NCBI RefSeq assembly: GCF_002933465.1
Contig: NZ_PSZE01000032.1
Coordinates: 16,972-80,971, forward strand
Source of the DNA: Nocardia nova
Lineage (GTDB): Bacteria > Actinomycetota > Actinomycetes > Mycobacteriales > Mycobacteriaceae
Direction: 5' to 3'
DNA: 64,000 bases
Shown here: in pieces, positions 1 to 8,298 of the stretch
Numbering within the stretch: position 1 is the stretch's first letter
Layout of the letters: each line of letters opens with the position of its first letter
Translations under genes and position numbers: made by a program
Notes under the pieces: generated by a model
What the model was told of the DNA's origin: nothing
The model's input: only the letters and a program-made list of their open reading frames with translations
The model's database searches: none

Positions 1-576
1 TTGGGGTACCTCTACGTCTACACGGTGTGCCCGCCTGTCGATGATGATCCGATTGCGTATGCGCTAGGGGTGGCCGCCGGTTTCGATGCGGACGCGCTGT
101 TCGTCTACGACCTGAAGACAGTCGGTCATACGCCGAGCCGAGTGTGCGAGATGGTGGGTCTGGAGACGGTCAGTCCGCCTGCGACCTGGGCGGTTGCCGT
201 GTCCGGCGATGCCGATTCGGCGCACGCCTACCCGGAGCAGTCGCTTACGGCCGAGGCCGCTCATCGAATCATGCAGCAGCACTTGAGTTGCCGTGCCTTC
301 GGATGCCAGAGGAAGGCCGCCGCTTATAGCTTCCTGGTCCGCGCGGGCAAAATTGTCCCGCCGGTAGCTAGTCCGCGTGAACGAGCTGCCGCGCGAGGGT
401 TGCCGTTCCGCCTACATCGCGACGCGTGCGGCTCGCTGCCCGCGGGCGTCACTCTGTCGACTCTGCTCAACGTTTTGGCCGGGCTCGCTGAGCTGGAAGG
501 CGATGCGGATGCTTCGGCCGCCACTGACCCGCCAGCCGATAGCACTGAGGCTGGAAGTGATAGCAGGTTGTCATGA
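1..576 (+). CDS. Hypothetical protein, possibly 5'-truncated
   Basis: The frame is open from the first base, beginning with a TTG codon, for 191 residues, so the real start may lie upstream of the window; an in-frame GTG at 25 is an alternative. I recognise no family. The middle holds a short stretch with two cysteines (CRAFGCQRK, about residues 98-106), and the C-terminus is Ala/Asp/Ser-rich and probably disordered. There is no signal peptide or membrane segment. The stop overlaps the next ATG by an ATGA junction, which suggests translational coupling with the following small gene. I cannot assign a function. Confidence 0.5.
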   Translation: MGYLYVYTVCPPVDDDPIAYALGVAAGFDADALFVYDLKTVGHTPSRVCEMVGLETVSPPATWAVAVSGDADSAHAYPEQSLTAEAAHRIMQQHLSCRAFGCQRKAAAYSFLVRAGKIVPPVASPRERAAARGLPFRLHRDACGSLPAGVTLSTLLNVLAGLAELEGDADASAATDPPADSTEAGSDSRLS

Positions 577-818
577 GCTTCGCCAGTCCTTCGGCAGCTC
601 AGCATGTTTCGCCTCTGCCGCACGAGCCGGACGTGCTTCTTCGTGTCCGCATCGGTCTCTTGCGCGGGCAGGAATTGAGGTTCGTTGCCTGCGAGTCGGC
701 AGCCCGCCGGTTCGCCGAGTGCTGGGTCGCCTATCACCGGCCCGACACCGTCGTGTTCGCGCTACCCGATCGGACGTGTCCGCGGCTCCCATGCGAGCGC
801 CTGTGGGCACTCCCATAG
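573..818 (+). CDS. Small hypothetical protein coupled to the preceding gene
   Basis: This 81-residue frame starts at the ATG inside the ATGA overlap with the upstream gene. It contains a segment that looks like a compact domain (VLLRVRIGLLRGQELRFVAC, about residues 21-40), but I do not recognise the family. There are no membrane segments. It ends 52 bases before the decarboxylase gene and may belong to the same transcript. Coupling to the previous gene is the best evidence that it is real; another frame covering 571-1110 on the opposite strand is judged a shadow. Confidence 0.4.
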   Translation: MSFASPSAAQHVSPLPHEPDVLLRVRIGLLRGQELRFVACESAARRFAECWVAYHRPDTVVFALPDRTCPRLPCERLWALP

Positions 819-870
819 CCAGTTCCACTGATACTTCGCTTCCAATGAAACCGAAACGCAAGGGGCCAGA

Positions 871-2430
871 ATGCGTGACCATCATCGAATCGAACAAATT
901 GCCATGCCGAGGAGGCTGAACGAGTCCATCCGGCAGCGCTCGACCGCAGGTACAGCCAGCGCTGATCTGCACCGTGCCCTCGATCTCGGAATTTTGTTCA
1001 AAGGGCAGCCTGATGTTTTCGAAAGGCGAATGCCGGTCGACGAGATTCGGGATCGTCTGGTCACCGAGTTGCCGGCGGAGGGACTGACCGTCGAAGCGGC
1101 CTTGGAGCATTTTATTGCCGAGATTCTGCCGCTGTGTAAGAACGAGGCGAGTCCTCGGTTCCTCGGTTTCGGCGACACCGGCGATGATCCGGGAGCGTTG
1201 GTCGGTGGCGTCCTTACGATGTTGACGCAGCAGAACATGATCAATCAGAGCTTCGATTCACCGAGCGCTACCTTCATCGAGATTGCGGTACTGCGGTGGT
1301 TGAGGGAGTTGATCGGGTACCGCAATCTCGCCGTCGCCGATGTGTCGTCGGTGTGGGACGTCGGTGGCGTGGTCACGTACGGCGGAACGACGAGCAATGC
1401 CGTCGCGATGTTGTTGGCACGTGAAGCGAAAGCACCGGGAACGATGCAGCACGGTGTGACTGAGGTCGACAAGTTCGGTGTTGTCGTGCCCCGTGGTATC
1501 GGTCATTACAGCGTGAAGAGTGCGTTGGCCTGGATCGGTGTGGGAGCGCGTGTGATCGAGGCGAAGACTCGCGGGTTTCGCTATGACCTGGACGATTTGG
1601 TGCGGTTGTTGGCTGAGCACCGGGGCCGGGTGATGGCTGTGGTCGCATATGCCGGCGACAGCCGTACGCAGACTGTCGACCATTTGCGCGAAGTGCACGA
1701 TGTGGTCCGCGCTGCCGATCCGGCGATCTGGCTGCATGCCGATGCATGCTGGGGGCTGGTTGCCACATTCAGCGACGTGTTGCGTCACCTGGTAGCGGGC
1801 ATCGAGTTGTTCGACAGCGTGACGGTCGACCCGCACAAGGTGATGGCGGTGCCATATGGATTGAGCGCGTTACTGGTTCGGAGACCCGACAGTTTGCGCA
1901 TGGTCGCGAGTCATTCTGATCTGATCATGCAGGAGGACTTTGCATTCGGGCAGGTTACGCCGTTCATCGGCACGAAAGGCTGGTCGTCTTTGAAGCTGTG
2001 GATGATGATGGTGACCAACGGGCGAACCAAGCTCGCCGAAATCGCCGAACGGCGAATCACCCTCGCTCGTCGGTTTTCAGACTTGGTGGATGAGCGGCCC
2101 GGGTTGCGGCGCCTTCATGAACCCGAGCTTGCGGCAGTCGCGTTCATTTGTCTTCCGTCCGGCCTTTCCGCCAATGGATGTCTCACCGCCGCGGACCTGG
2201 AAGAAATCAACGTGCTGAACCGCCGTGTCCATCAACGAATGCTCGAGGACGGCCGTTGGTATCTTCACCACTTCACTTTGCCCGATGACAACGGTGTGCT
2301 TCGCCGCGGAGAGATCGTGCATGCGTTGCGGTTCATGGCGAACAATCCGCGGCTGACCGACAGCCACATGACCCAGGTCTTGGACTACGTGGCAGAGCTC
2401 TGCCGGCTGGTGGATGCGTGCGATGAGTGA
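871..2430 (+). CDS. PLP-dependent amino-acid decarboxylase (group II)
   Basis: A 519-residue protein of the pyridoxal-phosphate-dependent group II decarboxylase family (glutamate, diaminobutyrate and aromatic amino-acid decarboxylase relatives). It shows the cofactor-binding LHADACWG motif, with the Asp that contacts the pyridine nitrogen, and the DPHK motif with Schiff-base Lys323. Family members remove the alpha-carboxylate of an amino acid to give an amine; the substrate cannot be read from sequence. The ATG at 871 is chosen because AAGGGG (860-865) sits five bases upstream. The 3' end overlaps the methyltransferase start, so this is the head of a coupled group with the methyltransferase and nucleotidyltransferase, probably a small-molecule pathway. 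Confidence 0.85.
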   Translation: MRDHHRIEQIAMPRRLNESIRQRSTAGTASADLHRALDLGILFKGQPDVFERRMPVDEIRDRLVTELPAEGLTVEAALEHFIAEILPLCKNEASPRFLGFGDTGDDPGALVGGVLTMLTQQNMINQSFDSPSATFIEIAVLRWLRELIGYRNLAVADVSSVWDVGGVVTYGGTTSNAVAMLLAREAKAPGTMQHGVTEVDKFGVVVPRGIGHYSVKSALAWIGVGARVIEAKTRGFRYDLDDLVRLLAEHRGRVMAVVAYAGDSRTQTVDHLREVHDVVRAADPAIWLHADACWGLVATFSDVLRHLVAGIELFDSVTVDPHKVMAVPYGLSALLVRRPDSLRMVASHSDLIMQEDFAFGQVTPFIGTKGWSSLKLWMMMVTNGRTKLAEIAERRITLARRFSDLVDERPGLRRLHEPELAAVAFICLPSGLSANGCLTAADLEEINVLNRRVHQRMLEDGRWYLHHFTLPDDNGVLRRGEIVHALRFMANNPRLTDSHMTQVLDYVAELCRLVDACDE

Positions 2431-3340
2431 GCTTGGTCAGTTCCGGGCCGTGTACGAGTCCGCCGGTGTGTACGACCAGCTGTTGGTGCCGCACTACTTC
2501 GACGGCCGAGATGACGTGGCGCTGGTCGCGGACCTGCTCGAGCACATGATCGGTATGTCCGGCCAGACGTTGTCTATTGTTGAATTCGGTTGTGGTACAG
2601 GACGAATGACCTCGGCATTGGAGCCATATGCCTCTCGATTGCTGGCTTGTGATTACAGCGCGGCCATGATCGATGCCGTGGTCGACAATGTCCCGGCAGT
2701 CGAAACGGTCCGGGCGGATACTCGTGACGCGGTGGCAAAGTTGTTGCGCGAAGGTCAAGGCGGCCGTTTCGATGTCGTCGCGGCGTTCTGGTCGTTGAGC
2801 TATCCGATAGGGGAGTTCTTCGAGCAAATGTCCGCACGCGCGATTATTCCGCGCGAGGACGTCGACCTGGCTCGGGAGCGAGCCATGCAGTTCGTCGGAG
2901 ACATGGTGAAACTGCTTGCACCGCAGGGGCATTTCGTAGCCCTGCACTTCGATGCCGAGACGCCCGAACAACGGCTTGTCACCCGACTGTGGGAACGAGT
3001 CTGCCCATTTCCTGAGGGCGGGCGCAGCTACACGCTGAACCTCCTGCTCGACGGGCTACGTGCCTCCGAAGACCACGGGTATGGCGTTGTGTCGCACACG
3101 CGCTGTGGTGGGTCAGCCTTGGCGCCCAACCGGGAAGCGGCATTGCGATGGTTCTTGGCGGTGCACCTCAAGAGCTATCCACCACTCGTCCAGGACCCGC
3201 AAGTTCATGCGGAGATAGAGGAGTTTATCGACCATTACGCTCTGCCAGACGGGTCGGTCGCCCTGCCCAGTGGGGCTCACGTCGTCCATTTCCGGCGCAG
3301 CAGCCACCCCGTCTGTCACATCCCTCGGCGGCAGCCATGA
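2423..3340 (+). CDS. Class I SAM-dependent methyltransferase
   Basis: About 305 residues with a Rossmann-type methyltransferase core. Motif I reads VEFGCGTGRM (about residues 52-61), followed by LLACDYSAAMI, which carries the acidic residue that binds the SAM ribose. The C-terminal part ends with a basic Arg/His-rich tail. The ATG at 2423 overlaps the decarboxylase stop by eight bases; an in-frame ATG at 2414 is an alternative. The gene ends in an ATGA overlap with the nucleotidyltransferase. The acceptor substrate is unknown; the context suggests it acts on the decarboxylase product or a related intermediate. Confidence 0.85.
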   Translation: MSELGQFRAVYESAGVYDQLLVPHYFDGRDDVALVADLLEHMIGMSGQTLSIVEFGCGTGRMTSALEPYASRLLACDYSAAMIDAVVDNVPAVETVRADTRDAVAKLLREGQGGRFDVVAAFWSLSYPIGEFFEQMSARAIIPREDVDLARERAMQFVGDMVKLLAPQGHFVALHFDAETPEQRLVTRLWERVCPFPEGGRSYTLNLLLDGLRASEDHGYGVVSHTRCGGSALAPNREAALRWFLAVHLKSYPPLVQDPQVHAEIEEFIDHYALPDGSVALPSGAHVVHFRRSSHPVCHIPRRQP

Positions 3341-4044
3341 GCATTCTCGCCGCAGTGGAACAAGCCTGCCGCATACGGGGTGACTACGTCGGTCGCCAGG
3401 GATATGGGCTGGTCTACGGCTCGCATGCCGCCGGGACCGGCACGCCGACATCGGATCTGGATCTCGTCCTGATCGGTCCTGAACAACTTCCCGCGACGCG
3501 AATGGGCCAGCTCATAGCCGAGGTCTGCGCACTTCATCATCGATTCGGGCTCACCTTGGATACCGAAGTCGCCTACGAGACGAAGTTGTTCGCCACTTTC
3601 GATGACGTCCACAACGCCGTCGCGCTGCGGTGCTTCGACCGCGACGACGGAACCATCCGAGCGGTCCCAGTCGTGGCCGAGCCTGAATTCCTGAACTCCC
3701 ATCGGTTTGGAGCGCGCCTACTGCTCAACGCTCTCACCAGTCCACATATCTTTCTCGGCGGCAACACCACTCGATATCGCGTTCACCAGCAGGAAGCAGA
3801 GGCAGCGTTGGCGCGGCTCGCGTTGGCATTGGTGCCGGACACGGTCGTGAGCATGGCTGACATCAGCCGCGCCGTTGTCTGTTGTGCGAGCGCGGCTGGT
3901 AAGGATTTCCTCGGGTACGACGATGGAGCGCACCTGCGGTCGACACTTGCACGTGGGTTGGGCGAACTCATGGCCGAAGGATTCATCAGCGACATCGACG
4001 GCACACACATCCGCAAACCGACGGATCGACCGCAAGAGATCTGA
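3337..4044 (+). CDS. Nucleotidyltransferase domain protein
   Basis: A 235-residue protein with the pol-beta-type nucleotidyltransferase signature GSHAAGTGTPTSDLDLVLIG near residues 29-48. This is the GS-x(10-12)-DxD pattern that binds Mg-NTP; a further acidic residue lies in the LTLDTEV strand. Relatives include aminoglycoside adenylyltransferases and small-molecule or tRNA nucleotidyltransferases. The ATG at 3337 is chosen over longer frames because it lies in an ATGA overlap with the methyltransferase stop. The C-terminal half is helical and unrecognised. It could modify a small molecule made by the cluster or provide self-resistance; the substrate is not determinable. Confidence 0.75.
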   Translation: MSILAAVEQACRIRGDYVGRQGYGLVYGSHAAGTGTPTSDLDLVLIGPEQLPATRMGQLIAEVCALHHRFGLTLDTEVAYETKLFATFDDVHNAVALRCFDRDDGTIRAVPVVAEPEFLNSHRFGARLLLNALTSPHIFLGGNTTRYRVHQQEAEAALARLALALVPDTVVSMADISRAVVCCASAAGKDFLGYDDGAHLRSTLARGLGELMAEGFISDIDGTHIRKPTDRPQEI

Positions 4045-4115
4045 GATGCCAACAGGCCTGCTCCTTGCCGGCCTGGGATACTGACTCATCCCTACTATTC
4101 AGGAGGATTTTTCCC

Positions 4116-5882
4116 GTGGCCCAAACCGGGGTTCTGCCGTTGATCGACCTTGTCGCTGATGCCGTGTCTCGTGCGGTCAGCGTGGTCCGACCCGATGCGG
4201 CAGGCGCAGACCCGGTAGTCCGACGATCCGCACACGCCGATTTCCAATCCAATGTCGCTTTGCCTCTGGCCAAGCGGTTGAAGACCAAGCCGGCCGAACT
4301 GGCGAAAGAACTCGCCGAGAACCTGGAAACTGCTGGAGCACCAGTTGTTTCAGTGGAGTCGTCCGGGCCGGGTTTTCTGAATATCGGGGTTTCGGACACG
4401 GCGGTGTGGCAGCAGGTCACGGCACGACTGGACGATGAACGCCTCGGAGTGGCGGCGTCGGAGGAAGGTCGTCGGACGGTGATCGATTACTCGGCGCCCA
4501 ATATCGCTAAGGAGATGCACGTCGGGCATCTGCGGACGACGATCATCGGTGACAGCCTCGCTCGCGTGCTGGAGTTCCTGGGGGCAGAGGTGGTTCGTCA
4601 GAATCACTTGGGCGACTGGGGAACCCAGTTCGGGATGCTAATCCAATACTTGGACGAGCACCCGGATGCGCGCTGGCGCCACGAGGACCTCGCTGAGCGG
4701 GACGGTTCGTCGGTGTCCGCGTTGGACGCGTTGTACAAGGCGGCGCGTAAGGAGTTCGATGCCGACTCGGCGTTCGCGGACAGGTCGCGGGCGCGCGTGG
4801 TGGCGCTGCAGGCCGGTGATCCGGCGACGCTGGCTCGGTGGCGCGAGATCGTCTCGGAATCGGAACAAGCTTTCGCCGATATTTACCGTCGACTCGGGGT
4901 GCTGCTGACTGCCGAGGATTCGGTGGGAGAGTCGTTCTACAACTCAATGCTGGTGGACATCATCGACGAGCTGGTCGGCAAGGGAATCGCGGTCGAAAGC
5001 AATGGCGCGCTGGTCGTTTTCTCCAAAGAAGTGAACGGTCCCGACGGCCGGCCCGTGCCATTGATGGTGCGCAAAAGTGACGGTGGATACGGTTACGACA
5101 CAACCGATCTCGCTACGATCCGCTACCGGATCAACGAGTTGGGGGCGCAACGGCTGCTGTACGTGACCGACTCACGGCAGGCCCTGCACTTCCAGCTGAT
5201 CTTCGAAACCGCCAGACGCGCAGGCTGGCTCACCGACAAAGTCGACGCCGAGCACATCGCCTACGGCACGGTCCTCGGCCCCGACGGCAGGCCGTTCAAG
5301 ACCCGCACCGGTGGAACCGTGCGATTGATGGACCTACTCGACGACGCTTTCACGAAGGCCCGTGAAGTTGTCGCTGACAAAGACCCCGACCTGGACCCGG
5401 CAGAGCTGGACAAGATCGCTGAACAGGCCGGGATCGGTGCGGTGAAGTATGCCGACCTGTCGACTTCGCGGATCAAGGACTACACCTTCGACCTCGACCG
5501 CATGATCGCGTTCAACGGAAACACCTCCGTATATCTGCAATACGCGCACACGCGGATCCGTTCGATCCTCCGCAAGGCAGGCGAACCTGCACCGGTTGTC
5601 GATGTCGACCTGGTCTTGGAACCGGCCGAACGCGCACTCGCCCTGGAACTCGACGCCTACAGCTCGACCGTCCGCGAGGTCGCCGAAACACTCGAGCCAC
5701 ACCGGTTGTGCGGATATCTGTACGAGCTGGCGCGCGACTTCACCACCTTCTACGACAACTGCCCGGTCCTGAGCGCGGACGAACCTGTCCGCAGAAACCG
5801 CCTGGCGTTGTGCCGGCTCACTGCCGCAACGCTCGCTCATGGGCTCGGATTGTTGGGAATTGCTGCTCCTGAACGGATGTAG
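4116..5882 (+). CDS. argS: Arginyl-tRNA synthetase (possible second copy)
   Basis: A 588-residue class I synthetase of ArgRS type that charges tRNA-Arg with arginine. It has an N-terminal Add1-like domain (residues 1-110), the HIGH-equivalent HVGH at 135-138 within SAPNIAKEMHVGHLRTT, the GPDGRPFKTRTGG region that replaces KMSKS in many ArgRS, and a C-terminal DALR anticodon-binding helical domain. GTG at 4116 is chosen because a strong AGGAGG (4101-4106) lies nine bases upstream; the longer TTG frame has no such site. It follows the nucleotidyltransferase by 71 bases on the same strand. From memory, the housekeeping argS of actinobacteria usually sits beside lysA/thrA, so a decarboxylase/methyltransferase setting suggests a paralogue linked to resistance or Arg-tRNA-dependent biosynthesis. 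Confidence 0.9.
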   Translation: MAQTGVLPLIDLVADAVSRAVSVVRPDAAGADPVVRRSAHADFQSNVALPLAKRLKTKPAELAKELAENLETAGAPVVSVESSGPGFLNIGVSDTAVWQQVTARLDDERLGVAASEEGRRTVIDYSAPNIAKEMHVGHLRTTIIGDSLARVLEFLGAEVVRQNHLGDWGTQFGMLIQYLDEHPDARWRHEDLAERDGSSVSALDALYKAARKEFDADSAFADRSRARVVALQAGDPATLARWREIVSESEQAFADIYRRLGVLLTAEDSVGESFYNSMLVDIIDELVGKGIAVESNGALVVFSKEVNGPDGRPVPLMVRKSDGGYGYDTTDLATIRYRINELGAQRLLYVTDSRQALHFQLIFETARRAGWLTDKVDAEHIAYGTVLGPDGRPFKTRTGGTVRLMDLLDDAFTKAREVVADKDPDLDPAELDKIAEQAGIGAVKYADLSTSRIKDYTFDLDRMIAFNGNTSVYLQYAHTRIRSILRKAGEPAPVVDVDLVLEPAERALALELDAYSSTVREVAETLEPHRLCGYLYELARDFTTFYDNCPVLSADEPVRRNRLALCRLTAATLAHGLGLLGIAAPERM

Positions 5883-5950
5883 ACAGCGGATCGACGCGAG
5901 CGGCTGCTGGAGTGGAGACTCACCCTTTGCCCCATCGGCCGTTGCTTCTG

Positions 5951-6163
5951 TCAATCCCCTCGAAGTGTGGCGGCTTCTGAAGCAGCCTCGTCTCGTGACA
6001 AGGTTGCTGCTGAGGCCGCACGGACGGCGGCCATGTGGGTTTCGTAGTCGATCGGTGACATCCATCCGCACAGGCTGTGCCGGGGCGGGTAGTAGAACCC
6101 TCCGATCCAGGTGACGATCCGCAGGGCGGCCTGGGCATGGATGCGGAATGGGTGCCGATGCAC
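5951..6163 (-). pseudogene. IS3-family transposase C-terminal remnant
   Basis: The minus-strand frame encodes a 70-residue fragment containing IVTWIGGFYYPPRHSLCGW followed by MSPIDYE. This matches the end of the IS3-family OrfB (DDE/rve integrase) C-terminus, whose usual pattern is WI-x-x-FYN-x-x-R-x-HS-x-x-G-x-x-SP-x-x-YE. The DDE catalytic core and OrfA are absent, no inverted-repeat ends were recognised, and the frame has no start with a ribosome site, so it is a non-functional relic. It shows that a transposon was once active at the boundary of the defence operon. Confidence 0.75.
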
Positions 6164-6201
6164 GAACTGGCGTCATCCGCTGCCGGTGATCACCGTGAAT
6201 G

Positions 6202-6230
6202 TTGTCAAGAAAATTTGGCCCTCTTGATTT
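6202..6230 (+). promoter_or_regulatory. Candidate promoter and dyad upstream of the restriction operon
   Basis: TTGTCA (6202-6207) lies 17 bases before TGATTT (6225-6230), a good -35 with a weak -10. An inverted repeat, TCAAGA (6205-6210) and TCTTGA (6222-6227) separated by 11 bases, overlays both boxes and could be an operator. The position 47-75 bases before the first start codon fits a leader. This is inferred from sequence pattern only. Confidence 0.3.
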
Positions 6231-6276
6231 TCACACCGCCATGCGCCAGGATCGTGATGTACACGAGAGGGGTCAC

Positions 6277-8298
6277 ATGTCGAACCTGGTTCCGCCCGTG
6301 ACCGCCACGGAAATCTCCAAGCTGGTCGGCGTGACACGTGCGACCGTGAGTAATTGGCGTAAGCGGCACGAGGACTTCCCGAAGCCGGTGGGCGGCACCG
6401 AGTTTCGGCCCGTATTCGATTGGAACGCGGTGCGGGCATGGTTGGCCGACCGTGGTCAAGACATCTCTGACGCGCCGATTCTGTCATTGCAGACATTGTT
6501 GCGGTCGTCGTTGTCCAGCGACGAAGCGCGAATTCTGCTTGCCGGCCTGAAGCGGTCCGAATCCGGGTGGGTGTCGGCGGAACCGGCAACGGATGCTGTG
6601 GCAAACGTCCTGAAAACATTGACGCATGCCGCCGAGGTCGAGGGGCCGCGTTCGGCGCTGCAGGCGTTGGCCGACCACGCGCACGGGGGTGAGCAGAACG
6701 TCGGCCTCTACCGGACTCCAGAGCCGGTCGCCACACTCATGGCCGACCTGCTGCAGCCGCTCGGAGCCGGGGTGGCGCGGGTGCTGGACCCTGCGTGCGG
6801 TGGTGGTTCGCTGCTCGTTGCCGCCGCGGCGCGCGGAGCCACCGAGCTCTACGGTCAGGATATTTCGGAAACCCAAGCGGCGCTGGCCCGTCTGGTGGTG
6901 CGGGCCGAAACCGACATAGAGGCGAACATCGCCACGGGCGACAGTGTGCATGACGATGCGTTCTCCGGCATGGAAGTGGACGTGGTACTGAGCAGTCCGC
7001 CCAGCCTTCGGGATTGGGCCGCGGATCGGGTGCATATCGATGATCCGCGGTGGGTGTTCGGCGCACCGGGGCGGATGGATTCGGACCTGGCCTGGGTCCA
7101 GCACGCTCTCGCGCACCTTCGTCCCGGTGGACGTGCTGTTCTCCTCCTTCCAGCATCCATCGCGGCGAGGGCCTCCGGCAGGCGCATTCGCAGTTCGCTG
7201 CTGCGCGCGGGAGCGATTCGCGCAGTGATCAACCTGCCACCGCGACTGCCGCAGCTCCTGTGGACACGACTGAATCTGCAGATCTGGGTCCTGGAGAAAC
7301 CGGACCCCGACGCAGCGGTGCCCGACAGCGTGCTGCTGGTCGATACGGCTGCGGGCAAGGCCGCGCAGATCGGTGCCGGCGATGCTGTCGATTGGCCGCC
7401 GGTCGCCGAGACGGTGCGGCGCGTGTGGTCGGCCTTCGTCGAGGGGCGTTCAGCGGATGCCGAAGAGCCCAATATGTCGACGGTCGTCAGGGTTGTCGAC
7501 CTGCTCGATGAGGAGGTCGACCTCACGCCCGGACCGCGGGTGAAGTTGGCGATCGACCCCGGAATCGTTGCCGGCGAGGTCGATACGGCCGTCGCGCGCC
7601 TCAGCGCGGCTGTGTCAGAACTGGCGCACGCGTCCGGCGTTGCCGGTCAGGTCGCGCCGGTCTCGGGTATCACATGGCGCACTGCCACCCTTTCCGATCT
7701 GGCTTCGGGTGGTGCCGTACGCATCGTGCGTGCTCAGCCACCGAGGTCGACGGCGTCCGACGACGCCGATCTCCGGTTGGCCGTCACCGGGCGCGACATC
7801 GCCCTCGGTAGTCCGGCGTCCGGCAGGGTGAAGGTGGAATCCGGCAGCCCAGCGGTCGAAGTCGAGGTCGGTGACGTTCTGGTGCCGACCGTGCGCGCTC
7901 TCCGTGGCGAGGCCTTCCGGATCGCGGGCCCCGAAGAGGCGGGGATCGCACTCGGCGCGAACGTCCAGCTCGTGCGCCCGGACCCGCAACGCCTGGACCC
8001 GTGGTTCGTCGCCGGATTCATCGGCGGCATCGACGACGTTGCCGCCGGTGGTACGACCGCGATTCACTCCGCCCTGCACCGAACGCGAATACCGTTGCTG
8101 CCGTTGGCGCAGCAACAGCGTTATGGCGAAGCGTTCCGCCGCGTGCACCAGCTGCGGGCGGCTTTGGCGCAGGCCGGTGCGGCGGTAGATCAGGTTGCCG
8201 AGGTGGTGAACAACGGTCTCGTCGCCGGTGCGCTCGAACCGACCGCGAGCAGCGAGACAAACGAAGACATCAGTCATCCTCGAGGAGGCAGTGAGTGA
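6277..8298 (+). CDS. HsdM-like protein with HTH domain and altered catalytic motif
   Basis: A 673-residue first gene of the restriction operon. Residues 9-40 form a helix-turn-helix (TATEISKLVGVTRATVSNWR). A type I N6-adenine methylase fold follows, with SAM motif DPACGGGS at 171-178. The catalytic motif IV position reads SSPPS (239-243) where active enzymes have (N/D/S)PP(Y/F/W), so the aromatic residue is missing and activity is doubtful. The C-terminus resembles a specificity-subunit segment (IPLLPLAQQQRYGEAFRR). The ATG at 6277, preceded by GAGAGGGG, is preferred over the frame's upstream start at 6199. The stop overlaps the hsdM GTG. It may be a DNA-reading accessory subunit; a true but atypical methylase is the alternative. 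Confidence 0.8.
   Translation: MSNLVPPVTATEISKLVGVTRATVSNWRKRHEDFPKPVGGTEFRPVFDWNAVRAWLADRGQDISDAPILSLQTLLRSSLSSDEARILLAGLKRSESGWVSAEPATDAVANVLKTLTHAAEVEGPRSALQALADHAHGGEQNVGLYRTPEPVATLMADLLQPLGAGVARVLDPACGGGSLLVAAAARGATELYGQDISETQAALARLVVRAETDIEANIATGDSVHDDAFSGMEVDVVLSSPPSLRDWAADRVHIDDPRWVFGAPGRMDSDLAWVQHALAHLRPGGRAVLLLPASIAARASGRRIRSSLLRAGAIRAVINLPPRLPQLLWTRLNLQIWVLEKPDPDAAVPDSVLLVDTAAGKAAQIGAGDAVDWPPVAETVRRVWSAFVEGRSADAEEPNMSTVVRVVDLLDEEVDLTPGPRVKLAIDPGIVAGEVDTAVARLSAAVSELAHASGVAGQVAPVSGITWRTATLSDLASGGAVRIVRAQPPRSTASDDADLRLAVTGRDIALGSPASGRVKVESGSPAVEVEVGDVLVPTVRALRGEAFRIAGPEEAGIALGANVQLVRPDPQRLDPWFVAGFIGGIDDVAAGGTTAIHSALHRTRIPLLPLAQQQRYGEAFRRVHQLRAALAQAGAAVDQVAEVVNNGLVAGALEPTASSETNEDISHPRGGSE

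Larger units (their letters stand above)
5883..6276. other. Intergenic junction between argS and the restriction operon
   Basis: No intact gene is present in these 394 bases. On the minus strand the middle encodes a decayed IS3-family transposase C-terminus (listed separately). The right-hand 75 bases are visibly more AT-rich and hold the likely promoter of the restriction operon. No terminator hairpin with a T-tract is evident after argS. The junction looks like an old insertion or recombination scar. Confidence 0.6.

Noticed and set aside
4045..4115. Possible T-box or other leader regulation of argS
   Set aside because: The gap is only 71 bases and shows no T-box sequence or specifier stem.
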